DNA from: PALSA-610 sp038239145
GTDB taxonomy: Bacteria; Actinomycetota; Acidimicrobiia; IMCC26256; PALSA-610
Reading direction: 5' to 3'
DNA length: 64,000 nucleotides
Assembly (NCBI GenBank): GCA_038239145.1
Contig: JBBSFB010000020.1
Span: forward strand, 5,753 to 69,752
Shown here: positions 26,910 to 34,799 of the stretch, piece by piece
Layout of the letters: every line of letters begins with the position of its first letter
Numbering within the stretch: the first letter of the stretch is position 1
Notes under the pieces: generated by a model
Database searches by the model: none
Told to the model about the DNA's origin: nothing
The model's input: the letters and a program-made list of their open reading frames with translations, nothing else
Made by a program: the position numbers and the translations under genes

Positions 26910-27416
26910 ATGAGCAACGCAGGCAAGTGGTTGCCGCCGGACTTCGAGCATCCGCTCCGGGTGGAGTTGGCAACCGGGCACCACCTCCGCCCGATCCGGG
27001 AGAGCGACGTCGACATCGACTACCCGATGGTCATGCAGTCGCGCGAGCAGCTGTGGGCGGTCTTCGGCGCGCCGTGGGGATGGCCGCCGGAGTCGATGAC
27101 CTTCGAACAGGACCGGGCCGACCTCGCCCGGCACGAGCAGGAGATCCGCGACCACGAGTCGTTCAACTACGCGGTGTTCGACTCGGCCGAATCGCAGATC
27201 CTCGGATGTGTCTACGTCGACCCCGCCGAACGCGTCGGCGCCGATGCCGACGTCTGTTGGTGGGTCGTCGACGACCCCGAGGGCCGGCTCGAAGCGAGCC
27301 TCTCCGAGCTCGTCCCCCGTTGGATCGCGACCTCCTGGCCCTTCGCTCGACCCCGCTTCATCGGACGCGATCTCAGCTGGGACGAGTGGCTCGCGTTGCC
27401 GGAAATCGAGCACTGA
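26910..27416 (+). CDS. GNAT-family N-acetyltransferase
   Basis: A 168-residue single-domain protein. Typical GNAT strands appear as ATGHHLRPIRESDVDIDYPM and FNYAVFDSAESQILGCVYVD, followed by DADVCWWVVDDPEGR at the acetyl-CoA-site strand. The usual R/QxxGxG/A pyrophosphate loop is not obvious, which weakens binding of acetyl-CoA or marks a divergent subfamily. The ATG at 26910 follows GGAGGGCGAG. It is divergent from the glycosidase-like gene. Confidence 0.8.
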   Translation: MSNAGKWLPPDFEHPLRVELATGHHLRPIRESDVDIDYPMVMQSREQLWAVFGAPWGWPPESMTFEQDRADLARHEQEIRDHESFNYAVFDSAESQILGCVYVDPAERVGADADVCWWVVDDPEGRLEASLSELVPRWIATSWPFARPRFIGRDLSWDEWLALPEIEH

Positions 27417-27483
27417 GGCCGGACCCCGGGCGACCGGGCGAAAGCCGCGCGTCCGACCAAACCTGTCGATATCGTGAACTCCG

Positions 27484-27753
27484 ATGGGGGTTCCTGAAGA
27501 CGCATTGATCCGGAAAGCGGTCGGGCTCGTCGCCCACCAGATCTCGGGAGCGGAAACCCGACGCGCGTTGGCATGTGGCGAACCCCGACGCGGATACATG
27601 TTCGGCAACCACGGTGACCGCCTGCGATTCATCGTGCCGCCCGGCTACGACGACCTCACTGCGCCCCTCGTGGATCGGTTCGGCTCGCGCATCATCGTCG
27701 AGGTTGCCGACAACCGCGTCGAACGCGTCGACGGCCGCGTCAATCGGAGATGA
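27484..27753 (+). CDS. Hypothetical small protein
   Basis: An 89-residue protein starting MGVPEDALIRKAVGLVAHQI and ending RIIVEVADNRVERVDGRVN. The middle, MFGNHGDRLRFIVPPGYDDL, reads like a compact alpha/beta fold. There is no membrane segment and no recognised family. Its last 14 bp overlap the end of the PAS-GGDEF gene on the other strand. Codon use matches the neighbours. Confidence 0.55.
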   Translation: MGVPEDALIRKAVGLVAHQISGAETRRALACGEPRRGYMFGNHGDRLRFIVPPGYDDLTAPLVDRFGSRIIVEVADNRVERVDGRVNRR

Positions 27754-29746
27754 CGGTGCGGTTCTTGCCCTGACGCTTGGCGGTGTACGTCGCGTTGTCG
27801 GCGCGCCACATGAGCGATGCGATGTCGTCGGTCGAACGGGCGAGCGCGATGCCGATGCTCGCCCCGCAGTCGAACCGATCCTCGCCGTAGTAGATCGGGG
27901 GCGAGATGGCCGTGCGCAGCCGGTCGACGATCACCTCGACGTTGCTGAGCGTTCCCGCGTCGTGGCACGCGATGACGAACTCGTCGCCACCCCATCGAGC
28001 GGCGAGGTCACTCGAGCGAGAGACCGTCGCGATTCGCCGTGCGGTTTCGCGCAACACCGCGTCGCCGGCTTCGTGTCCGTACCCGTCGTTGATGATCTTG
28101 AAGTCGTCGAGATCGATGAACACCACCGCGAGCTGACCGACGTCGCGGCCGCGCAGCGTGCGTTCGAGATGATCGTCGAAGCTCGAACGATTCCGAAGTC
28201 CGGTCAGGTGATCGTGGGTCGCCCGCCGCTCGAGCTCGTGCTCGAGCCGCTTGCGGTCCGTGATGTCGGCCTGCAGCGTGATGACGTAGGGGGTGTCGTC
28301 ATCGTCGCCGGTCGCGACCAGCTCGGCCCGGGAGAGCACGTACAGCTCGTCGCCGTGGGCCGTGACGATCCGGAACTCGGCCGCAGACGCGTCGCCACCG
28401 AGCTGATTCGTCGTCGCCTCGATCGCCACCTCACGGTCGTCCGGGTGAACGACCAGCTCGGCGGATTGCCCGATCAGCGCCTCGCGAGGAACGCACAGCA
28501 GGTCGCAACCGGTCCGGTTGATGTCGACGATCCGTCCCGCCAGATCGACGATCGACACGATCATCGGGGCGCGCTCGAAGGCGACCCGGAAACGCTCCTC
28601 GGCTGCCCGCAGCTTTGCTTGCGCGGTCTTGCGGTCGGAGATGTCGCGCGCGGTGATGACGACGCCGCCGATGTACTTCTCGTCTTCGAGGTTCTGACCG
28701 ACGCACTCGTAGTTCCGGTAGAGGCCGTTTGCCGCGCGCAGCCGGAGCTCGATCGGATCGTTCGACGCCCGGGTGCCCGCCAACACGTTGGCGAGCGCGG
28801 CCGCCGCATCGTCGAGGTCGTCGGGATGCACCAACGACATCACGCCGCCGGGCGGATCGAAGCCCTTGGGATATCCGAGGAGTCGCGTCCCCTGATCGGA
28901 CGCTTCCCAATCGCCGTCCGGGTGCAGCACCGCGATGATGTCGGGCGAGTTGTCGACCAGCGCGCGCGCCCGCGCCTCACTGCGGGCGAGACTCTCGGCC
29001 GCGCGGAGCTGCACCGTGACGTCCTCGATCGTCACGAAGAGGTACTCGAAGCGGCCGTCCGAGGTGTACAAGGCCGACGACGCAGTGCGCCCGACGAAGA
29101 CCTCGCCGTCCGCCCGGAGGTACCGGCGCTCGGCGAACAGGTTCGGGGTGACGCCGGACTGGAAGAGGGACCGGTCGTCGATGGACCCGGCGCGATCGTC
29201 CGGGTGGACGAGAGCGTCGAGCGGAGTCTGGAGGAGCGCCTCCCGAGACGACCCGAACAGCCGGGCGAACGTCGCGTTGGCAATGATCCCCTCGTGTTCG
29301 GGCGGGATCAGGGCCTGCGCCACCGGGGACTGCTCGAACATCTCCCGGAATCGGCGCTCCGACGGTTCGCGACGGGACACCTCCCGAGCGGCGAAGGCGA
29401 CGCCCTGCACCCTCGGATCCGCCAACAGGTTGGTCGCAACGATCTCGAGTTCGTGCCAGGCGGCGTTCGCGGCCCGGATCCGGAGTTGCAGCGGGGGGGC
29501 ACCTCGGCCGTCGCCGCGACCCGTGGCCGACCGCACGAATTCGACCGCGGCTGCGATCTCGTCCGGGTGCATGTGGTCGAACACGGTCGATCCGACCAGG
29601 GCGGAAGGCTCGAAACCGAGCATGGTCCGGGCCGAATCGTTGACGAACCGGATCGTTCCGTGCTCGTCGATGATCCCGATCAGGTCGGGTGCAGTTGCGA
29701 GCAACGTCTGGGCGACGTCACCGATGAGATGTAGGTCCGCCACCAT
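27740..29746 (-). CDS. Multi-PAS diguanylate cyclase
   Basis: A 668-residue soluble protein with four PAS-type sensor domains (about 10-125, 130-255, 265-380, 385-500) and a C-terminal GGDEF domain (about 510-668). PAS boundaries are marked by VRSATG, VTIEDVT, VITARDISDRK and LQADITDRKR. The catalytic loop reads ARWGGDEFVIA. RSSD five residues before it is the inhibitory I-site, so product feedback is expected. It should make c-di-GMP in response to redox, gas or small-ligand signals. No EAL domain and no membrane helix are present. Confidence 0.94.
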   Translation of the reverse strand: MVADLHLIGDVAQTLLATAPDLIGIIDEHGTIRFVNDSARTMLGFEPSALVGSTVFDHMHPDEIAAAVEFVRSATGRGDGRGAPPLQLRIRAANAAWHELEIVATNLLADPRVQGVAFAAREVSRREPSERRFREMFEQSPVAQALIPPEHEGIIANATFARLFGSSREALLQTPLDALVHPDDRAGSIDDRSLFQSGVTPNLFAERRYLRADGEVFVGRTASSALYTSDGRFEYLFVTIEDVTVQLRAAESLARSEARARALVDNSPDIIAVLHPDGDWEASDQGTRLLGYPKGFDPPGGVMSLVHPDDLDDAAAALANVLAGTRASNDPIELRLRAANGLYRNYECVGQNLEDEKYIGGVVITARDISDRKTAQAKLRAAEERFRVAFERAPMIVSIVDLAGRIVDINRTGCDLLCVPREALIGQSAELVVHPDDREVAIEATTNQLGGDASAAEFRIVTAHGDELYVLSRAELVATGDDDDTPYVITLQADITDRKRLEHELERRATHDHLTGLRNRSSFDDHLERTLRGRDVGQLAVVFIDLDDFKIINDGYGHEAGDAVLRETARRIATVSRSSDLAARWGGDEFVIACHDAGTLSNVEVIVDRLRTAISPPIYYGEDRFDCGASIGIALARSTDDIASLMWRADNATYTAKRQGKNRTVISD

Positions 29747-29850
29747 CTTGGGTTCACCCCGAAATCACGGTCTCCCAGTGATATCGGCGGCACGACCCGC
29801 ACACTCAACCTGGTATTCGTCCTTTTCCCGAGGTTTCCACCAAACCTTGC

Positions 29851-30627
29851 TCAGCCATCGAACATCAACGGCGTGGTGGCCCCTCCGGGGGTCGTGGATC
29901 TCGCAGCCGCCCGGAGCGTCTGCTGGTTCAGGTTCGACGGGATGTTCGCCGCCGCCCGGGCGCTCGGATGGGGAGAGTCGACTGCGAGACCGTTGCTGAC
30001 CGTGGAGAAGATGAGCCCGGTGCCCACGGCCTGGGTGGTCGCCATCAAGATGCACGCACCGGCACGCGAGGCACTCCTCGAGATCCACCGACGAGTCGGG
30101 ACTGAACCCGGCGCACGAGACCGACACGAGCTGATGGTCACGCAGCTTGGTCGCGAGCGTGACTTTCGGCGTCGGCAACACGGGCGGGATGCTCGGGTTG
30201 GACGAGGTGGCTGCCGACGTGGTGAGCGAGCTCGAGTTGCTGACCACGCCGATCTCGCACATGGCGGGACCGGCACCGTCGACGGTTGCCGAGCTCGGAG
30301 CGATGAGCCGCCGCACCGGTCGTTCGAACGAGACGAAACCGGAAGGGTCGGTGAACGCACGGGCCAGAGTCGAGACGTCACAGGTGCTGATGTCGACCGT
30401 TCCGTCGTGCACTCGACCGAGAGCACCGACGTGCTCGCGCCGAGGTTGTGACCCGTGACCGGGACCGTTTGCGTGTCGGCGAGCCCCGTATCGGGCGTCA
30501 CGGTGAGGGTGGGCGTCGGTGGAGTTGCCGCGCCCGCGGTGTTCGCACCGATACCCACGCCGGCGACGACGACCATCGCCACCGTGATGGCGAACGGTTT
30601 GCATCGCAAGGTCGACCGAACCTGCAC
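29851..30627 (-). pseudogene. Secreted neocarzinostatin-like domain protein broken by two frameshifts
   Basis: From GTG 30627 the protein has a signal peptide (AITVAMVVVAGVGIGANTAG) and TPTLTVTPDTGLADTQTVPV, an Ig-like neocarzinostatin-type start. Near 30403 the frame shifts to DGTVDISTCDVSTLARAF and continues through VSVSCAGFSPDSSVDLEECL. Near 30060 it shifts back to ILMATTQAVGTGLIFSTVSN and ends at 29851. Both shifts join recognisable sequence with almost nothing lost. The same N-terminal domain heads the intact gene at 40.2-41.4 kb. Confidence 0.7.
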
Positions 30628-30856
30628 AGCGCCCCCGATTCTGTGCTCCGCCACTCTCGCGCCGGGCGCGGGTTCCCGCAACGGAACATCGGGACCATGA
30701 CTGAGGCGCCCGGCTCGGTATACGAGAATTTCGCGCAGAGCTGCGGGGAAACCCGTGGAGCTTCGGTACCGAAATTCGCCGGTGCCGAAAATCGTTGGCG
30801 CGTCGCGATCGCCGACACGAGAATGCACCCCGTGACGACGACGATGATGATGCTCC

Positions 30857-31444
30857 GTGGCCGGCGACTCCGGCCGCTGGGGATGGCACCAGCTCGATAG
30901 GCGTTGGATCGCACGGCTTGTCGAAGCCGCAGGCGTACAGCCCGGGGATCTGGTCGTTGACATCGGCGCGGGCACGGGGGCGATCACCGCGCAGTTGCTG
31001 CACGCGGGCGCGTCCGTCGTTGCTGTGGAGCTGCATCCACACCGGTTGACGGTGCTGCGCGATCGTTTTGCTGCGCAACCGGTCACCGTCGTGCGCGCCG
31101 ATGCCACTGATCTCCGTCTGCCCCGGCGGCCCTTCAAGGTCGTGGCCAACCCACCGTTCGCCGCGACGACCGCACTCCTGCGGCGCATGACCCTGCCGTC
31201 GAGCCGGCTGGAACGCGCAAGCCTCGTGCTGCCCGGCTGGGCCGCGACGCGTTGGGCCGCGGGCCGGGGCGCGGGTAGCCCCGCGTCGCATCGCGCGTTC
31301 ACGTTCGCCCTCGGACCGAGGATTCCCGCGGCTGCGTTCCGCCCCGCACCTCCGGCCGATCCCGCGGTGCTCCTCGTCGCCCGGGTTCACGGCGCACGGA
31401 CGCCGCGACCGGTGCGCGGCCGCGGCGACGCGAAGCGTAGGTAG
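30857..31444 (+). CDS. Erm/KsgA-type rRNA adenine N-methyltransferase
   Basis: A 195-residue protein of the dimethyladenosine transferase family. The SAM site is LVVDIGAGTGAITAQLL (residues 31-47), followed by VVAVELHPHRL. The catalytic motif IV is VVANPPFAATT, matching the N-P-P-F/Y of Erm enzymes that methylate 23S rRNA. The C-terminal helical domain is short and arginine-rich. It could confer macrolide-type resistance or be a housekeeping homologue. GTG 30857 starts the frame. It is divergent from the broken secreted gene. Confidence 0.85.
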   Translation: MAGDSGRWGWHQLDRRWIARLVEAAGVQPGDLVVDIGAGTGAITAQLLHAGASVVAVELHPHRLTVLRDRFAAQPVTVVRADATDLRLPRRPFKVVANPPFAATTALLRRMTLPSSRLERASLVLPGWAATRWAAGRGAGSPASHRAFTFALGPRIPAAAFRPAPPADPAVLLVARVHGARTPRPVRGRGDAKRR

Positions 31445-31492
31445 GGTTCGTCGACGTGCCCGAACGCGGGCCTCCGACCCACAGGAGCAACC

Positions 31493-31813
31493 TTGTCGAC
31501 CAGCGCCCCATCGCTCACCGCCGCACTCGTCGTCAAGCTCGTCGCCAAGACCGGCATGGCGGATGAGCTTGGCGACTTCCTCACGGGAGCGGTCGGACTC
31601 GCCAACGACGAGGCCGGGACGATCGTGTGGTTCGCGCTACGGACCGACCCGATGACGTTCTGGATCGTCGACGCATTCCCGTCCGACGTCGAGCGCCAGG
31701 CGCATCTCACCGGGCCCATCGCTGCCGGGCTGATGAACAACGCCGACCGACTGCTCGCCGCGGCCCCGGAGATCCTCTCGGCCGAGGTCCTCGCCGCGAA
31801 GGTGCCGAACTAA
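31493..31813 (+). CDS. Antibiotic biosynthesis monooxygenase-like protein
   Basis: A 106-residue dimeric alpha-beta barrel protein. It reads AALVVKLVAKTGMADELGDF, then DEAGTIVWFALRTDP and FWIVDAFPSDVERQAHL, a common ABM subfamily. TTG 31493 is the start, five bases after AGGAG, which decides the start despite the rare codon. The enzymatic role is unknown. It follows the methyltransferase by 48 bp on the same strand. Confidence 0.85.
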   Translation: MSTSAPSLTAALVVKLVAKTGMADELGDFLTGAVGLANDEAGTIVWFALRTDPMTFWIVDAFPSDVERQAHLTGPIAAGLMNNADRLLAAAPEILSAEVLAAKVPN

Positions 31814-32283
31814 CGCGCCACCCGGGCTGCGGGAACAGATCGACTGTGAGCGGAGTGAACCCGAGACGGACGCGCGATGGGCTCTCGTCCCGACGCAAGT
31901 TCCTCCGCGAGGGTCTCGTAGCCGGTACGGCGTTGCTCGCGGTCGCGTGCGGTCCGAGCCGCAAGAAATCGCATTCGTCGACCCTCTCGCAGGCCCGCGC
32001 CTACGGGCATGGGGCTCGTGCGGGCGGTGATCGAGAACGGCCACCTGATCATCGATACCGACGCCTCCCTCCCCGGGCTCCCGAACGGAACGGACACGAC
32101 GCCTCCCTCCCCGGGCGCCGGAACCGTGACGCTCACGGGAGGCGGCGCATCGGCCGTCGACAGCTGAGCCTGGGTAACGCCCAACACTCCGCTCACCAAG
32201 AGCACCACGCCGAGGATCGCAGTCACGATCGGGCCGTATATCGCGAGCCGGACCCGACGGAGCCGCGACGCGTCGATACTCAT
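31810..32283 (-). CDS. Small single-pass membrane protein, second gene of a coupled pair
   Basis: A protein of up to 157 residues. The first 40 contain a helix (LAIYGPIVTAILGVVLLVSG) and then PPPVSVTVPAPGEGG, a proline-rich outer segment. The ATG overlaps the stop of the preceding gene as ATGA, so translation is coupled. The C-terminal half is arginine-rich and overlaps a possible Tat signal on the opposite strand, so the natural end is doubtful. No family recognised. Confidence 0.55.
   Translation of the reverse strand: MSIDASRLRRVRLAIYGPIVTAILGVVLLVSGVLGVTQAQLSTADAPPPVSVTVPAPGEGGVVSVPFGSPGREASVSMIRWPFSITARTSPMPVGAGLREGRRMRFLAARTARDREQRRTGYETLAEELASGREPIARPSRVHSAHSRSVPAARVAR
31845..32167 (+). 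pseudogene. Possible short Tat-type lipoprotein with a frameshift
   Basis: From GTG 31845 the frame holds SRRKFLREGLVAGTALLAVA followed by Cys, which looks like a twin-arginine signal with a lipobox. Near 32008 the frame would have to shift to read MGLVRAVIENGHLIIDTDAS and end at 32167. The minus strand of this interval carries another plausible reading frame, so one of the two is a shadow. The Tat-like segment is good; the rest is uncertain. Confidence 0.35.
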
Positions 32284-32480
32284 GGCCGCACCGAGGGCCC
32301 GGCGCGGCGTTCCAGCTCGCGTACCTGCTCCTCGAGCTCGAGCACCATTGCAACCGTGGAGGCGGTCCGCCCCGTCCGCCGCCAGATGCGACGTTCACGG
32401 CGCGAACACCAGGTCCACACGAGCGCGATGGCCAAGAGTGCGACTCCACCCCCCTGCAACGCAGCGAAGAGCGGCGTCAT
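32280..32480 (-). CDS. Small membrane protein with a coiled-coil tail
   Basis: A 66-residue protein. It begins MTPLFAALQGGGVALLAIAL, one membrane helix, then WTWCSRRERRIWRRTG and VLELEEQVRELERRAG, a short charged coiled coil. Topology suggests an outside or membrane N-terminus and a cytoplasmic coil. It overlaps the next gene in ATGA. The family is not recognised; the pair could be an accessory to a membrane complex. Confidence 0.6.
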   Translation of the reverse strand: MTPLFAALQGGGVALLAIALVWTWCSRRERRIWRRTGRTASTVAMVLELEEQVRELERRAGPSVRP

Positions 32481-32579
32481 CGCGCACCGACCACGTCGTC
32501 GGACGTCTCGAATCTCGGCATGGGACCATTCCGGCCCCTGCGCGTCACGACTACGTCACGTAGTCCGGACGGAAGACCC

Positions 32580-33314
32580 TCACCGTTCCGAGGTCGGGGA
32601 AACTACCTGTTCGCCGGACAGCTCGCGATGCACGAGCGCCCTCGCGACATCGGCGAGACGTCGATTGTGGCTGCGGGCATAGGCACGCATCGCGTCGAAG
32701 GCCGACTCCATCGATGTGTCGGTAGTGGCCGCGAGCACACCCTTGGCCTGCTCGATCAGGACGCGACTGTCGAGCGCACCCTGCAGCTGCAGGGCGAGTA
32801 GCTGCCGTTCGGCGGCGATGCGATGTTGCAGGATCCCGATCGTGGCAACATCGGCCACCGCCTGCGCGGCGGTGAGGTCCTCGGAGCTGAGCTGACCGGT
32901 GCCCTTGCGGAGCAGGTTCAGCGAACCGATGGTCTGTTCGCGCAAGCGCATCGGAACCGCGAAGACCGATCCGATGCCGGCGTCGATGGCTTCGGCCGCG
33001 AACGTCGGCCACCGAACGCGCGCCGTACTGAGATCCCCGCACTCCACGGCCAAGCCGCTGCGGTAACAATCGACACACGGTCCCTCGTCGTGTTGCACCT
33101 CGAACAACTCGAGGAGCCGCATGGTCTGGCTCGACGACGCCGCGACCTGGAGCACTCCTTCCACGGCGAGCATCAGACCGGCCTCGTCGACATCGAAGAG
33201 CTCGACGCACCGAGACGCAAGCGTGGTCAACACGTCGACGACATCGAACTCGGCGACCAGCGTGTCGGCGATCTCCACGAATGTCCGAGACAACAGCGCT
33301 TCGCGGTCAGCCAT
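32580..33314 (-). CDS. GAF and ANTAR domain RNA-binding regulator
   Basis: A 244-residue protein. The GAF domain (about 20-165) has DEGPCVDCYRSGLAVEC and SVFAVPMRLREQTIGSLNLL. The ANTAR domain (about 175-235) has LDSRVLIEQAKGVLA and DAMRAYARSHNRRLADVARA, the helix set that binds paired hairpins to prevent transcription termination. This GAF-ANTAR layout is common in actinobacteria. The Cys pair in the GAF domain may sense redox. It lies beside a second GAF-ANTAR gene in the same direction. Confidence 0.93.
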   Translation of the reverse strand: MADREALLSRTFVEIADTLVAEFDVVDVLTTLASRCVELFDVDEAGLMLAVEGVLQVAASSSQTMRLLELFEVQHDEGPCVDCYRSGLAVECGDLSTARVRWPTFAAEAIDAGIGSVFAVPMRLREQTIGSLNLLRKGTGQLSSEDLTAAQAVADVATIGILQHRIAAERQLLALQLQGALDSRVLIEQAKGVLAATTDTSMESAFDAMRAYARSHNRRLADVARALVHRELSGEQVVSPTSER

Positions 33315-33359
33315 TTCGAAACCTCTTCCGCGTATCTCGACGCGTCTCCGGACTGCACA

Positions 33360-34058
33360 TCATTCGAGGACGAGGGTTCGGTCGACAATATCTGCGGCTA
33401 CGTCGTTCATCGCTCGGTCCTCAGCGTATGCGTACGCGCGCAGCCGGGCGAGCGCGTCATGGACGGAGATGCCCAGCTGAACCGAGAGCATGCCCGACGC
33501 CTGATGGACCACGAAGCGCAACCGTTCTGGCTGATCCAACTCGGACGCGAGCGTCCCGGGCACGGCTTCTGCCTGCCATTCCAGGATCTCCCGGGCGACG
33601 AGGTCGGCCATGACCATGGCATCGGCGTGTTGCTCCGGGCGCAGATGGCCGATCTCGTCCTGGTAGAGGTCGAGTGCGCCCAGGCCGACGCCGTCGACCC
33701 GGACGGGAAATCCGAAGATCGCGGCGACGCCGGCGTCGACCGCGGGGCCCGATAGCTCGGGCCAACGCGAGACCTCGGGATGCGCGAGGTTCGGTTCCAG
33801 GACCGGGAGGCCACTGTGGCACGTGTCGATGCACGGGCCGACGCCCAGCGTGAACTGCAGCTCCTCGACGAGGCGGATGGCCGCGTCGGATCCGCCGACC
33901 GTTCCGCGGTGCCCGCTCCCGACCATCACCATGATCCCGACCCCGGTCACGTCGAGCACGTCGACGCACGCCGCGATCAGGGTCGCGGCCGAGCTCGTAC
34001 CCGCCCGCCGGGCGCGAGCGAGGTCGTCGCGTATCCGCGACAGTGTGTCGTCATGCAT
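33360..34058 (-). CDS. Second GAF and ANTAR domain regulator
   Basis: A 232-residue protein, related to its neighbour by layout. The GAF domain holds FTLGVGPCIDTCHSGLPVLE and AIFGFPVRVDGVGLGALDLY. The ANTAR part holds RFVVHQASGMLSVQLGISV and DALARLRAYAYAEDR. ATG 34058 gives a sensible N-terminus; the frame is open 107 codons upstream, but those are arginine/serine-rich. The conserved PC-x(2)-C spacing in both proteins suggests a shared redox or metal cue. The pair probably arose by duplication. Confidence 0.92.
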   Translation of the reverse strand: MHDDTLSRIRDDLARARRAGTSSAATLIAACVDVLDVTGVGIMVMVGSGHRGTVGGSDAAIRLVEELQFTLGVGPCIDTCHSGLPVLEPNLAHPEVSRWPELSGPAVDAGVAAIFGFPVRVDGVGLGALDLYQDEIGHLRPEQHADAMVMADLVAREILEWQAEAVPGTLASELDQPERLRFVVHQASGMLSVQLGISVHDALARLRAYAYAEDRAMNDVAADIVDRTLVLE

Positions 34059-34176
34059 CGGGCAGACCCGACATCTTCGCTCTCCCTGGCTACGAGCTCG
34101 AACTGCATCGTCGGCAACAGGGACCGGGTTGCGTACCACGAACCGTAGCCGCTCGGCGACGCGAACATGTCGGGAG

Positions 34177-34560
34177 CTATGTGCGGTCGAGCACGGCGAC
34201 GTCGGCATCGATTGCTCGGTGGGTCCGGTTCCGGCCGTTCTTCTTGGCCGTGAGGAGCGCGGCGTCGGCGATCGCGACGACCTCGTCGAAGGTGGCGGCG
34301 TCGGTAAACGACGCGATGCCGAAGCTGACGGTGAAGCCGGGCACCCGTCCCGGCGAGAGCGTGAGCGCGAGCCGCTCACGGAGTCGTTCCAGCACCTTCG
34401 TGGCCGTGTCCGCCGGGCAGTCCGCCAAGGATGACGAATTCTTCGCCGCCGTAGCGGGCGGTAATTTCGTCCGGTCGGATCGAGTCTCGCAACACGCGCG
34501 CAAAGAGACGCAGAGCCTCATCGCCGGCTTCGTGCCCGTGCGCCCCCGTCGAGCGAACTG
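34177..34560 (-). pseudogene. Degraded GGDEF domain, tandem copy of the adjacent diguanylate cyclase output
   Basis: Two frames carry the pieces. One reads GHEAGDEALRLFARVLRDSI and ARYGGEEFVIL; after a shift near 34420 the other reads ADTATKVLERLRERLALTLS, then GRVPGFTVSFGIA and ADAALLTAKKNGRNR. The intact gene next door has GHESGDQALRLFSRVLRDSV, TAITVLERVRERLALAL and GRVPAFTVSFGVT in the same order. This is a partial tandem duplicate that has lost its N-terminus and frame. Confidence 0.85.
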
Positions 34561-34799
34561 ATCTTCGTGATCGCGGCCGTAGAGGTCGTGTTCGCCGCCC
34601 GTATCTGGTTCGCGCTCGAGCCAAGGTTCTGCGGTCGGAGCGCGGCGATGACGGTGAGTACTTTCGTCGACTGGGACGCGCGGCGCCGCGGCAAGCCCTG
34701 TTGCTCTGCAATCTGCCCGCTCATGCCAGAAGTTGCTCAGGCTCTGCGACGAGGGGGACGAGCTCCACATCGGATCCACCTCCATCGGATCCGCCCGAC

